Source of the DNA: Bordetella petrii
GTDB taxonomy: Bacteria > Pseudomonadota > Gammaproteobacteria > Burkholderiales > Burkholderiaceae_B
Assembly (NCBI RefSeq): GCF_000067205.1
Contig: NC_010170.1
Coordinates: 5,223,951-5,287,950, forward strand
Length of the DNA stretch: 64,000 bases
Direction of reading: 5' to 3'
Positions 1 to 17,407 of the stretch are shown piece by piece. Every line of letters begins with the position of its first letter. Positions within the stretch are counted from its first letter, which is position 1. Below the pieces are notes generated by a model that saw only the letters and a list, made by a program, of their open reading frames with translations, was not told the DNA's origin and did no database searches. The translations under genes were made by a program, and so were the position numbers.

Positions 1-107
1 CTTACAACGGATATTATCCGAGCATCCTGTCCTACTTCATTTCATAATGGCTACGCCAGGAACAGGATGTGACTCTTATTCTTCCACAGGCACAGGCTCA
101 ACCGCTC

Positions 108-503
108 ATGAAGACTCGCGCTTTCTTGCCCTCTTTGCTTTGCCTTCTGGCCTTCCTTGGCGGCTGCGCCGGGATGGGGTCCGGCTTTGAAGGCCCGCCC
201 TCGCAAGCAGCCCAGGATACGATGGCCCAGGTTCGGCAACAGTATGCCGCCGGCCAGTACGGCACGGTCATCCGCACCGTCGCCACCTCAGGCGATATCG
301 CCTCGGCGCCGAAGTCGATGCGCATCGAGGCCTATAAGCTGCAGGCCTTCAGCTACTGCGTACGCAACTATGCGCAACTGTGCGAAGACACCTTTGTACG
401 GATTTTGCAATTGGATTCAGGGTTCACGCTGGCGCCCAACGAGGCCGGCCACCCGCAATGGGGCCCCGTGTTCAAGGCCGCCCAGGCGCGCGCGGGCAGC
501 TGA
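108..503 (+). CDS. small secreted lipoprotein, TssQ-like
   Basis: The 131-residue product begins with a lipoprotein signal peptide: Lys and Arg near the start, a hydrophobic run, and the lipobox Leu-Gly-Gly-Cys at about residues 19-22. Cleavage before that Cys would leave a lipid-anchored envelope protein of about 110 residues. The rest is soluble and helical-looking, with two Cys in a TPR-like stretch (YCVRNYAQLCEDTF). From memory it resembles small lipoproteins annotated as TssQ (type VI secretion associated), but no other secretion gene is in the window, so the role is tentative. A GTG at 69 in the same frame would add 13 residues ahead of the signal peptide; the ATG at 108 gives a normal signal sequence. 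It converges on rpoC. Confidence 0.7.
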   Translation: MKTRAFLPSLLCLLAFLGGCAGMGSGFEGPPSQAAQDTMAQVRQQYAAGQYGTVIRTVATSGDIASAPKSMRIEAYKLQAFSYCVRNYAQLCEDTFVRILQLDSGFTLAPNEAGHPQWGPVFKAAQARAGS

Positions 504-534
504 TGCGCCGGGCCGGCAGGCCCATCCCGCATAA

Positions 535-570
535 GAAAAAACGGCCGCTGATTGCTCAGCGGCCGTTTTG
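535..570. terminator. bidirectional rho-independent terminator between lipoprotein gene and rpoC
   Basis: A perfect 10-bp stem (acggccgctg / cagcggccgt) with a short loop is flanked by an A-run on the left and a T-run on the right. It therefore works as a hairpin plus U-tract for both converging genes. Confidence 0.85.
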
Positions 571-624
571 CATAGGGCCTGCCCGTACTACAGGCAGGCC
601 CTCGCCGGGACATGGAGGTACCGC

Positions 625-8975
<8,351 letters not shown>

Positions 8976-9086
8976 GAGCACTCCGACTCGAGGTTGCATG
9001 GGCCGTCAACCACGGCCCCAGGTGATACGACTCCAGAAAACCCCTCTGCAAAGGGCACCCCGGCAGTAGGGGTTTCCTGGAAACGC

Positions 9087-9123
9087 AAAAGCCCGGGGAC
9101 GGCAAACTGCGCTGTCCCCGGGC
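9087..9123 (-). terminator. intercistronic attenuator hairpin between rplL and rpoB
   Basis: Read on the minus strand, a perfect 10-bp GC stem (gtccccgggc on the plus strand, 9114-9123, pairing with gcccggggac at 9091-9100) is followed by TTTTG. It lies 16 bp past the rplL stop and 112 bp before the rpoB start. E. coli has a partial terminator at the same place that sets the ratio of L7/L12 to beta; the same role here is inference. Confidence 0.7.
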
Positions 9124-9138
9124 AGTTGACGCAAGGTC

Positions 9139-9519
9139 TTACTTGACTTCGACCTTGGCGCCAGCTTCTTCCAGCTTCTTCTTGGCGGCTTCGGCGTCAG
9201 CCTTGGCGATGCCTTCCTTGACGGGCTTCGGCGCGCCGTCGACCAGGTCCTTGGCTTCCTTCAGACCCAGGCCGGTCAGTTCGCGCACGGCCTTGATGAC
9301 GCTCACCTTGTTGGCGCCGGCTTCAGCCAGCACCACGGTGAATTCGGTCTGCTCTTCAGCAGCGGCAGCACCGCCACCAGCAGCGGGGGCAGCCACGGCC
9401 ACAGCGGCGGCAGCAGCCGACACGCCAAATTTCTCTTCCATTTCCTTGATCAGCTCGGACAGCTCGAGCACGGTCATGCCAGCGATGGCGTCAAGGATTT
9501 CAGCTTTGCTAAGTGCCAT
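9139..9519 (-). CDS. rplL: 50S ribosomal protein L7/L12
   Basis: This 126-residue acidic protein forms the mobile stalk that recruits elongation factors. The N-terminal dimerisation helices ([20 protein letters not shown]) lead through an Ala/Gly-rich hinge at about residues 36-55 to the C-terminal domain with [20 protein letters not shown] and the ending GAKVEVK. It follows rplJ by 76 bp, and multiple copies of its product dock on L10. The coding sequence is complete and unremarkable. Confidence 0.98.
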   Translation of the reverse strand: MALSKAEILDAIAGMTVLELSELIKEMEEKFGVSAAAAAVAVAAPAAGGGAAAAEEQTEFTVVLAEAGANKVSVIKAVRELTGLGLKEAKDLVDGAPKPVKEGIAKADAEAAKKKLEEAGAKVEVK

Positions 9520-9595
9520 TTTTCAGAACTCCAGAATTGGATAAATGCCAGGTTGGGTGTCGCTCGGTCGTTCAGCGAATTCCACGGGTGGAGGC

Positions 9596-10120
9596 TTACG
9601 CCGCCGCCTTCTGATCGCGCACGGCAGCCAGGCCGCGGGCGAACTTGGTGGGAACTTCGTTGAGCGTACGCACGAATTGCGCGATGGGGGCTTGCATGGT
9701 GCCCAGCAGTTTCGACAGCAACTCTTCGCGCGAGGGCATGGTGGCCAGGGCCTTCACGCCTTCTTGGTTCAACAGGTTATTGGGCAGCGAGCCCGCCTTG
9801 ATGACCAGCTTGTCGTTGCTTTTTGCGAAACCTGCGAGGACCTTGGCCGCCGAAACCGGATCTTCGCTGATGCCATAGATCAGCGGACCGGTCAGTTGCT
9901 CGGACAGCGGCTCGAAAGCCGTGCCGGCAACCGCACGACGGGCCAGCGTGTTCTTCAGAACACGGAGGTACACGCCCGATTCACGCGCAGTTTTGCGCAG
10001 TACGGTGACAGAGGCGACGTCCAGACCACGATACTCGGCGATAACAATCGATTGCGCCTTGGCAACAGCTGCCGAGACTTCTTCGATCACCACCGCTTTC
10101 TCTTGACGATTGAGACTCAC
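9596..10120 (-). CDS. rplJ: 50S ribosomal protein L10
   Basis: At 174 residues this is L10, the base of the ribosomal stalk. The N-terminal rRNA-binding domain starts [15 protein letters not shown] and includes [14 protein letters not shown] and [10 protein letters not shown]. The C-terminal helix binds L7/L12 dimers. A 252-bp gap precedes it, longer than others in this operon and able to fold, as expected for the leader through which L10 represses its own translation. Confidence 0.98.
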   Translation of the reverse strand: MSLNRQEKAVVIEEVSAAVAKAQSIVIAEYRGLDVASVTVLRKTARESGVYLRVLKNTLARRAVAGTAFEPLSEQLTGPLIYGISEDPVSAAKVLAGFAKSNDKLVIKAGSLPNNLLNQEGVKALATMPSREELLSKLLGTMQAPIAQFVRTLNEVPTKFARGLAAVRDQKAAA

Positions 10121-10372
10121 GGTTTGAACACTCCATCAAAAGACGCCTGGGGCCTTGCGGCCTTGCGCGTCAACCGAATGCGGCGCCTGGTTGAGTTCTT
10201 CGGGTAAAGAAATCTTCCTGGGGACGCCGTCTACGCTGGATTCGGACTGTGCCAGCTCCGGGATTAAGCGGGGCGCCGGCGATACGGCTGCCGATGCCCT
10301 GCTCCAGCGGTCTTTGACAGCAGCATCCGGAAATCCGGATGCGGCCCAAAGTTCGTTAATGCTCGCGGCCGA
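10121..10372 (-). promoter_or_regulatory. rplJ leader (probable L10 autoregulatory region)
   Basis: The 252 non-coding bases between rplA and rplJ contain a short perfect inverted repeat (catccgg / ccggatg, 10324-10341) just after rplA and several further GC-rich segments that can pair. Position and length match the L10 leader known in many bacteria, where the L10-L7/L12 complex binds. I could not fold it, so the assignment is by position. A promoter may also lie here but none is obvious. Confidence 0.45.
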
Positions 10373-11071
10373 TCAGTTGGCCGAAAGCGAAGCTACTTCG
10401 ATGCGCGCGCCGCCGCCCATGGTGGACGAGACGGCCAGCTTGCGCAGGTAAATGCCCTTGGCGGCAGCGGGACGGGCCTTTTGCAGGGCGTCGACCAGCG
10501 CGGCCAGGTTGGTTTGCAGCTGTTCCACGCCGAACGAGGCGCGGCCGATGGTGGCGTGAATGATGCCGGCCTTGTCGGTGCGGTACTGAACCTGACCGGC
10601 CTTGGCGTTCTTCACGGCGGTAGCAACGTCGGGCGTGACGGTGCCGACCTTGGGGTTCGGCATCAGGCCACGGGGACCCAGCACCTGACCCAGGGCGCCC
10701 ACGACACGCATCGTGTCAGGCGAGGCGATGACCACGTCGAAGTCGATCTGGCCACCCTTGATGCGCTCGGCCAGGTCGTCCAGGCCGACGATGTCGGCGC
10801 CGGCGGCACGCGCGGCTTCAGCCTTGTCGCCTTGGGCGAACACGGCGACGCGAACGCTCTTGCCGGTGCCGGCGGGCAGGACCACGGAACCACGAACCAG
10901 TTGGTCGGATTTCTTGGGGTCGATGCCCAGCTGCACGGCCACGTCGATGGATTCATCGAACTTGGCGGTAGCGGTTTCCTTGACCAGCGTCAGGGCTTCC
11001 GACACGGGATACAGCTTCGTGCGGTCGATTTTCTTGGCGATGGCGGCGGCGCGCTTGGACAGTTTTGCCAT
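10373..11071 (-). CDS. rplA: 50S ribosomal protein L1
   Basis: This 232-residue protein begins [21 protein letters not shown] and carries the L1 signature around [18 protein letters not shown] (about residues 128-145). L1 binds the E-site stalk of 23S rRNA, helps release deacylated tRNA, and represses the rplK-rplA messenger. It starts only 2 bp after the rplK stop, so the pair is coupled. Confidence 0.98.
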   Translation of the reverse strand: MAKLSKRAAAIAKKIDRTKLYPVSEALTLVKETATAKFDESIDVAVQLGIDPKKSDQLVRGSVVLPAGTGKSVRVAVFAQGDKAEAARAAGADIVGLDDLAERIKGGQIDFDVVIASPDTMRVVGALGQVLGPRGLMPNPKVGTVTPDVATAVKNAKAGQVQYRTDKAGIIHATIGRASFGVEQLQTNLAALVDALQKARPAAAKGIYLRKLAVSSTMGGGARIEVASLSAN

Positions 11072-11073
11072 GA

Positions 11074-11505
11074 TCAGATCCCCTCAACCGTGATGCCCAT
11101 GCTGCGGGCGCTGCCAGCGATCGTGCGAACGGCGGCTTCCAGATCGGCCGCGGTCAGATCGGGTTCTTTGGTCTTGGCGATTTCCTCGGCCTGGGCGCGC
11201 GTGAGCGTGCCGACCTTGTCGGTATGCGGCTTGGCCGAACCCTTCTGGACGCCGGCGGCCTTCTTGATGAGGACCGTCGCGGGCGGGGTCTTCATGATGA
11301 AGGTGAAGCTCTTGTCGGCGAAGGCCGTGATCACCACCGGAATCGGCAGACCGGGCTCCATGCCCTGGGTCTTGGCGTTGAACGCCTTGCAGAATTCCAT
11401 GATGTTCAGGCCACGCTGACCCAGCGCCGGGCCAATCGGGGGGGAGGGGTTTGCCTTACCAGCCGGTACTTGCAGCTTGATAAAGCCGACGATCTTCTTC
11501 GCCAT
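11074..11505 (-). CDS. rplK: 50S ribosomal protein L11
   Basis: At 143 residues this is L11, which binds the GTPase-associated centre of 23S rRNA and is needed for RelA activation. It shows the proline-rich N-terminal domain ([21 protein letters not shown]) and the C-terminal RNA-binding motif ending [28 protein letters not shown] Shine-Dalgarno lies directly upstream. The 63-bp gap to nusG holds a GC-rich stem (gccgcgc/gcggcg) that may be part of the L1-controlled leader. Confidence 0.98.
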
Positions 11506-11568
11506 GCTTTGCTCCTTGCGGGTTCAAACGCTCGCCGCGCTGTGCGGCGGGCTCCCCGGGGTTGAAAA

Positions 11569-12102
11569 TCAGGTCTTTTCGACCTGGCTGAAATCGAGCT
11601 CGACGGGGGTGGCGCGACCAAAAATGGTGACCGACACACGCACCTTGCTCTTTTCGTAATTGACTTCTTCGACGTTGCCGTTGAAGTCTGCAAACGGACC
11701 TTCTTTCACACGCACCATCTCGCCCACTTCGAACAGGATCTTGGGGCGGGGTTTCTCGACCCCCTCTTCCATCTGGGAGAGGATCTTCTCGACTTCTTTT
11801 TCGGAAATCGGGGTGGGGCGGTTGCCCGAGCCACCCAGGAAGCCGGTGACGCGGTTGGTGTTCTTGACCAGATGCCAGGTTTCGTCGGTGAGATCCATCT
11901 CGACCAGGACGTAACCCGGGAAAATGCGGCGCTCACTGATGGACTTCTGGCCGCCCTTCATTTCGACGACTTCTTCCGAAGGCACCAGGATGCGGCCGAA
12001 CGACGTCTGCAGGCCCGCGCGCTCGATGCGCTCGTTCAAGGCCTTGTGGACGCTTTTTTCCATGCCCGAGTACACATGGACGACATACCAGCGTTTACTC
12101 AT
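11569..12102 (-). CDS. nusG: transcription termination/antitermination factor NusG
   Basis: At 177 residues, with the N-terminal NGN domain ([35 protein letters not shown]) that contacts RNA polymerase, and a C-terminal KOW domain ([22 protein letters not shown]) that contacts Rho or ribosomal protein S10. It couples transcription to translation. It follows secE by 9 bp in the standard secE-nusG pair. Confidence 0.98.
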   Translation of the reverse strand: MSKRWYVVHVYSGMEKSVHKALNERIERAGLQTSFGRILVPSEEVVEMKGGQKSISERRIFPGYVLVEMDLTDETWHLVKNTNRVTGFLGGSGNRPTPISEKEVEKILSQMEEGVEKPRPKILFEVGEMVRVKEGPFADFNGNVEEVNYEKSKVRVSVTIFGRATPVELDFSQVEKT

Positions 12103-12111
12103 TCGGCGTCC

Positions 12112-12492
12112 TTATTTCCAGCCCAGCAGCAGGCCGTAGAGTATCCATTCGATGCCCTTGTCGAGCACCCACATCAGCAGGCCCATGATCGCAACGAAGG
12201 CGAACACGATGCCCGTCATCTGGGTGGTTTCCTTGCGGGTGGGCCAGGAAACCCGCTTGGCTTCGTTGTACGATTCGTTGGCGAAGCTCAGGGTGCGGCG
12301 GCCGGGCTCGCTGAACCAGGCAATCAGGGCGGCAATGACCAGCCCGCCGACGAACACGCCGACGCGGGCGGCCATGGGTTGGGCGCTGAGCATCGAAAAG
12401 CCCACGATGCCAGCAATGACAACAAGCACAGCCAACCCGAGCTTGATCCGGTCGGCGGTGCTGGTTACGGTTTCTACGCTGGTATTAGACAT
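12112..12492 (-). CDS. secE: preprotein translocase subunit SecE
   Basis: This 126-residue membrane protein has three hydrophobic segments, at about residues 17-35, 43-61 and 94-116, with the conserved cytoplasmic helix RVSWPTRKETTQMTGIVFAFV between the second and third. SecE clamps SecY in the SecYEG channel. The three-segment form is the E. coli type rather than the single-segment short form. It is followed by nusG and lies 153 bp downstream of tRNA-Trp. Confidence 0.96.
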   Translation of the reverse strand: MSNTSVETVTSTADRIKLGLAVLVVIAGIVGFSMLSAQPMAARVGVFVGGLVIAALIAWFSEPGRRTLSFANESYNEAKRVSWPTRKETTQMTGIVFAFVAIMGLLMWVLDKGIEWILYGLLLGWK

Positions 12493-12644
12493 TTTGCGAC
12501 GCGAGCCGACCTAAACTGCACGGCTTGCGGTGATCTCCCGGCGAATTTAAGTGCGAGCGGGGTTGACAACGAACTGGGCCTGGTTGGCCATGACCTTGGC
12601 CGCCATATCGACCATGCCGGCCCTGGATATTTTGGCCACTAATG

Positions 12645-12720
12645 TGGCAGGGGCAGTAGGAATCGAACCTACAACCTTCGGTTTTGGAGACCGACGCTCT
12701 GCCAATTGAGCTATACCCCT
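12645..12720 (-). tRNA. tRNA-Trp (CCA)
   Basis: The minus strand reads AGGGGTATAGCTCAATTGGC at the 5' end, has anticodon loop TCTCCAAAA with CCA, a GGTTCGATTCC T-loop, and ends CCCCT-G-CCA with encoded CCA. The 76-nt cloverleaf is complete. It lies between tuf and secE, as in many betaproteobacteria. Confidence 0.97.
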
Positions 12721-12787
12721 AAAACGCTTGCAAGCGATGCATGGTGACTTGCGGAACCATACATAGTACTACTTTTTTGACAAACAT

Positions 12788-12818
12788 GGGAAGCGGGCCC
12801 GAAAAGGGCCGGCTTCCC
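12788..12818 (-). terminator. hairpin downstream of tuf
   Basis: An inverted repeat of about 13 bp with one mismatch (gggaagcgggccc / gggccggcttccc) sits 17 bp past the tuf stop. The T-tract after it on the minus strand is poor, so it may stabilise the tuf 3' end or terminate only partly before tRNA-Trp. Confidence 0.55.
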
Positions 12819-12834
12819 GTGCAAAGTGCCTGAC

Positions 12835-14025
<1,191 letters not shown>

Positions 14026-14079
14026 GGCTGACTCCTGACCTGGATTGAAGCTTCTGACTAAGAAGAGAACAAAAAAAAG

Positions 14080-14154
<75 letters not shown>

Positions 14155-14160
14155 AAATTC

Positions 14161-14234
14161 TGGAGCGGGTGAAGGGAATCGAACCCTCGTCGTAAGCTTG
14201 GAAGGCTTCTGCTCTACCATTGAGCTACACCCGC
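14161..14234 (-). tRNA. tRNA-Gly (TCC)
   Basis: The minus strand starts GCGGGTGTAGCTCAATGGTA, has anticodon TCC in CTTCCAA, a GGTTCGATTCC T-loop and encoded CCA, for 74 nt. It is separated from tRNA-Thr by only 6 bp, so both are surely cut from one transcript. Confidence 0.96.
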
Positions 14235-14318
14235 AGGCTACCCTTTCACCGCTCGCCCGTATTCTGCAGTACCCGCCGCACAGCGAACCGTGCGGAAAAA
14301 CCTGGGGCCTTACATTGA

Positions 14319-14343
14319 GAATCCAGGCGGCATGCCTGGATTC
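14319..14343. repeat. perfect inverted repeat in the tRNA-Tyr/tRNA-Gly spacer
   Basis: A 10-bp perfect stem (gaatccaggc / gcctggattc) with loop ggcat sits in the 123-bp spacer between tRNA-Tyr and tRNA-Gly. With no T-tract it is more likely an RNA-processing hairpin than a terminator. Nothing else is seen in the spacer. Confidence 0.6.
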
Positions 14344-14357
14344 GGAATATGGGTCTC

Positions 14358-14444
14358 TGGTGGAGGAGGTTGGATTCGAACCAACGTAGGCGCAAGGCCA
14401 ACAGATTTACAGTCTGCCCCCTTTAACCACTCGGGCACCCCTCC
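14358..14444 (-). tRNA. tRNA-Tyr (GTA)
   Basis: The minus strand starts GGAGGGGTGCCCGAGTGGTT, has anticodon GTA in CTGTAAA, a long variable arm typical of class II tRNAs, a GGTTCGAATCC T-loop and encoded CCA. Total 87 nt. It is the first gene of the tRNA-tuf transcript. Confidence 0.97.
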
Positions 14445-14459
14445 AGCGGAGAACTAGGG

Positions 14460-14488
14460 ATTATGGACACTTTTGAATTGGAAGTCAA
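14460..14488 (-). promoter_or_regulatory. sigma-70 promoter for tRNA-Tyr/Gly/Thr-tuf
   Basis: On the minus strand TTGACT (14483-14488) and CATAAT (14460-14465) are separated by exactly 17 bp. Transcription would begin close to the 5' end of tRNA-Tyr at 14444. It is the only clear promoter found upstream of the tRNA-tuf genes. Confidence 0.8.
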
Positions 14489-14518
14489 ATCGGTCTGCAG
14501 CCAAGAACATGCGACGGC

Positions 14519-15523
14519 TTAGTAACGATCAAAAAAATCCTGCAGGCTGGCCGGATCGCGGGTAAGCGACAGGCCCAGCATCAGCAGGATGCGGGCCTTC
14601 TGGGGACTGAGCTCGCCGGCGGCGATGAAGCCGGCAGCGTCGTCATCGACTTCGACGTTGCGGCCGACCCGGCCGCTTCCCGTGCGGCTGGCGCGCACCA
14701 CGGCTACGCCGCCAGCGGCCGCGCGCTGCAGCGCCTGCAGGGCGGCATCGGTGGCATTGCCATCGCCTACCCCGGCCAGCACTATGCCGCGCGCGCGCTC
14801 CGCCAGGAAATCGATCAGATCCGCGCCCAGGTCGACCCCGGCGTGTACGACGTCAACCCTGGGCCAGCCAGCAGTCTCGAGAGCCCCGAGGGAAAACGCG
14901 CTGGCTTTGGAGTGCACCGTATCGTTGCGCGAGAAGAAATTGGTTTGCGCGCCGCGCATGACCCCTGCCCTGCCGCGATTGGGCGAGGCAAAGGCATTGA
15001 TGCCTGCGCAGGCGGTTTTCTGTACTTCGCGCGCGTAGTGGATGTCTTCGTTCATGACCACCAGCGGCCCGCGCCCGCGCGCGTCGGCGCATCCGGCCAG
15101 GGCCACGGCGTGAAACACGTTGGCCGGCCCATCGGCGCCCGGCGCGGTGGCCGGCCGCATGGCGCCGGTCAGCACCAGCGGTTTGTCGTGGCGAATGACC
15201 AGGCTGAGGAAATATGCGGTTTCTTCGAGCGTATCGGTGCCATGGGTGACCACGATACCGTCTACCGCGGGATCGTCGCACAACGCCTCGATGCGGCGCG
15301 CCAGGCTTGCCCACACGGCGTGCGACATGTTCTGGCTGCCGATGCTGGCCACCTGCTCGGCCTGGATGCGCGCCAGGCGGGCCAGGCCCGGCACCGCGTC
15401 GAGCAGTTGGCCGACCTGCAATGCGCCGGCGCGATAGGCATGTGATGCGCTCTCGGCCTGGGCGCCGGCGATAGTGCCTCCCGTCGCCAGCACGGCAATT
15501 GCCGGCAGGCGGGCCTCAGGCAT
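14519..15523 (-). CDS. type II L-asparaginase
   Basis: The 334-residue product hydrolyses asparagine (and perhaps glutamine) to the acid plus ammonia. The first catalytic Thr motif is ATGGTIAG near residue 13. The second is GIVVTHGTDTLEETAYFL near residues 88-105 with the Thr-Lys-Asp relay (residues TGAMRPATAPGADGP follow). No signal peptide is seen from the chosen start, so it is probably cytoplasmic. The ATG overlaps the parB end by 8 bp, giving tight coupling to the par genes; an in-frame ATG further upstream would overlap more. Confidence 0.9.
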   Translation of the reverse strand: MPEARLPAIAVLATGGTIAGAQAESASHAYRAGALQVGQLLDAVPGLARLARIQAEQVASIGSQNMSHAVWASLARRIEALCDDPAVDGIVVTHGTDTLEETAYFLSLVIRHDKPLVLTGAMRPATAPGADGPANVFHAVALAGCADARGRGPLVVMNEDIHYAREVQKTACAGINAFASPNRGRAGVMRGAQTNFFSRNDTVHSKASAFSLGALETAGWPRVDVVHAGVDLGADLIDFLAERARGIVLAGVGDGNATDAALQALQRAAAGGVAVVRASRTGSGRVGRNVEVDDDAAGFIAAGELSPQKARILLMLGLSLTRDPASLQDFFDRY

Positions 15524-16427
15524 CCAGCACTCCGGACAGGCCCTGGCGCTCGAGCAGCGAATTGAGGTGTTCCCAGCCATGGAAATCGATGACGATCTGG
15601 CCCTTTTCGCGCGCCCCCACCTTGAGGGCTACCCGCGTGCCTAATTGGTCGGACAGGGCTTCTTCGAGACGCGCCACATCGCGCGAGGCGCCATTGCTTT
15701 TCTTGCGAGGCGCCGCTTCGGATTCTTTGGCGGTTTTGGCGACGAGCTTTTCGGCTTCGCGCACCGAGAGGCGCTTGGCGATGATCTGGTTGGCCAGCTG
15801 GATTTGCATGGCGGCATCGACCGCCAACAGCGCACGGGCGTGGCCCATGTCGATATCGCCGGCCAGCAGCATGGTTTGTACCGGTGCGGCGAGGTTCATG
15901 AGCCGCAACAGGTTGCTGGTGGCCGAGCGCGATCGGCCGATAGCCTGGGCAGCCTGTTCGTGCGTCAGGCCGAATTCGTCGAGCAGACGGCGCACGCCCT
16001 GGGCTTCTTCGAGGGGGTTGAGGTCTTCGCGCTGTATGTTTTCTATGAGCGCCATGACGGCGGCGTTTTCATCCGCGACATCGCGCACCAGCACGGGCAC
16101 TTCTTTCAGGCCGGCCAACTGTGCGGCCCGGAACCGGCGCTCACCGGCGATGATTTCGTAGTGGCCCGGATCGTCGCTGAGCGCGCGCACCAGAATGGGC
16201 TGCATGATGCCCTGGGTGCGGATAGACTCGGCCAGCTCGTTCAGGGCGCCTTCGTCCATGCGAGTGCGCGGCTGATACTTGCCGGCCCGCATCTTGACGA
16301 CGGGCAGCGTCGCGGGCGGCCCTTCGGCTTTAGCGGGGGCTTTGCCGATGGTATCGATAGCGGGCCCGTCTGCGCCCAGCAGGGCATCCAGCCCGCGGCC
16401 CAGACCCTTGGGTTTTTTGGTGGCCAT
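15516..16427 (-). CDS. parB: chromosome partitioning protein ParB
   Basis: The 303-residue CTP-dependent clamp binds parS and spreads along origin-near DNA. It begins MATKKPKGLGRGLDALLG, the usual chromosomal ParB start. The nuclease-like CTP-binding domain includes GERRFRAAQLAG near residues 95-106. A helix-turn-helix follows (LTHEQAAQAIGRSRSATSNLLRL), then a C-terminal dimerisation domain. It lies behind parA with a 179-bp gap, and three parS sites sit 4 kb upstream before mnmG. Confidence 0.97.
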   Translation of the reverse strand: MATKKPKGLGRGLDALLGADGPAIDTIGKAPAKAEGPPATLPVVKMRAGKYQPRTRMDEGALNELAESIRTQGIMQPILVRALSDDPGHYEIIAGERRFRAAQLAGLKEVPVLVRDVADENAAVMALIENIQREDLNPLEEAQGVRRLLDEFGLTHEQAAQAIGRSRSATSNLLRLMNLAAPVQTMLLAGDIDMGHARALLAVDAAMQIQLANQIIAKRLSVREAEKLVAKTAKESEAAPRKKSNGASRDVARLEEALSDQLGTRVALKVGAREKGQIVIDFHGWEHLNSLLERQGLSGVLDA

Positions 16428-16561
16428 GTCGAATGATCCTTTTACAACTTTCAGTTCTTGGCGGGGCTGCGTTGCGAGCCGCCTGCCAGGGCGCCGACCA
16501 CGGCAACGCCTCCTTCAGGCACAAGCTGGAACAATACGCCCGGCCGCGAATGCGGTGAACG

Positions 16562-16570
16562 TGTGGATAA
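16562..16570 (-). promoter_or_regulatory. perfect DnaA box between parA and parB
   Basis: TGTGGATAA on the plus strand is the exact complement of the DnaA box TTATCCACA. A single box in a parA-parB spacer could allow DnaA control of parB, or be chance. Confidence 0.5.
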
Positions 16571-16606
16571 CCCCAGCATGGCGAGCAAAGCGTTCATGAT
16601 GCAGCA

Positions 16607-17407
16607 TCAGTCCATTGTTTCGACGCGCTTGACCATCTCGGCGCCGAACGAAATATAGGCCTGCGCCCCGCGCGAAGACTGGTCGTACACCACGCCGGGC
16701 AAGCCATAGCTGGGCGCTTCGGCCAGCCGCACATTGCGAGGAATGACCGTGGAAAACACCTTGTCGCCGAAGTGCGACTCGAGCTGCGCCGACACCTGCT
16801 GCTGCAGGGTCATGCGCGGGTCGAACATGACGCGCAGCAGGCCGATCAGGCGCAGTTCGCCGTTGATATTGCGATGCACGCGCTTGATAGTGTTAACCAG
16901 ATCGGATAATCCTTCGAGGGCGAAGTATTCACACTGCATGGGAATAATGACCCCATGCGCCGCCGCCAGGCCGTTGAGTGTAAGCAGCGACAGGGTGGGC
17001 GGGCAGTCGATGAGCACGAAGTCGTATTGGTCGACGATCGCGTCGATGGCGGCCTTCAGTTGGCGCTCGCGCTCGTCCATGTTGACCAGGTCGATTTCGG
17101 CGCCAGCAAGCTCGCGGTTGGCTGGCAGCACATCGTAGCCCCCTGCTTCTGACCGCACCCGCGCCTGTGCGATAGACGCGTCTCCTATCAGCACCTGGTA
17201 CAGATTGGATTCCAGGCTGCTTTTGTCGATGCCGCTGCCCATGGTGGCGTTGCCTTGGGGATCGAGATCTATCAGCAACACTCGCTTGCCGTGTTTGGCC
17301 AGGCCCGCCGCCAGGTTGATGGCGGTGGTAGTCTTGCCAACGCCGCCTTTCTGATTTGCGATGCAGAATACGCGGGCGCCGTTCGGGCTGGACGATGTGG
17401 TGTTCAT
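16607..17407 (-). CDS. parA: chromosome partitioning ATPase ParA
   Basis: The 266-residue ATPase has the deviant Walker A KGGVGKTTT near residues 21-29, the Walker A' DLDPQGN and Walker B FVLIDCPPTLS. ParA binds DNA nonspecifically and pulls ParB-parS complexes apart after replication. The ATG chosen overlaps the rsmG stop (ATGA); a frame running 30 residues further upstream exists but would lie within rsmG. It is the usual member of mnmG-rsmG-parA-parB. Confidence 0.97.
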   Translation of the reverse strand: MNTTSSSPNGARVFCIANQKGGVGKTTTAINLAAGLAKHGKRVLLIDLDPQGNATMGSGIDKSSLESNLYQVLIGDASIAQARVRSEAGGYDVLPANRELAGAEIDLVNMDERERQLKAAIDAIVDQYDFVLIDCPPTLSLLTLNGLAAAHGVIIPMQCEYFALEGLSDLVNTIKRVHRNINGELRLIGLLRVMFDPRMTLQQQVSAQLESHFGDKVFSTVIPRNVRLAEAPSYGLPGVVYDQSSRGAQAYISFGAEMVKRVETMD

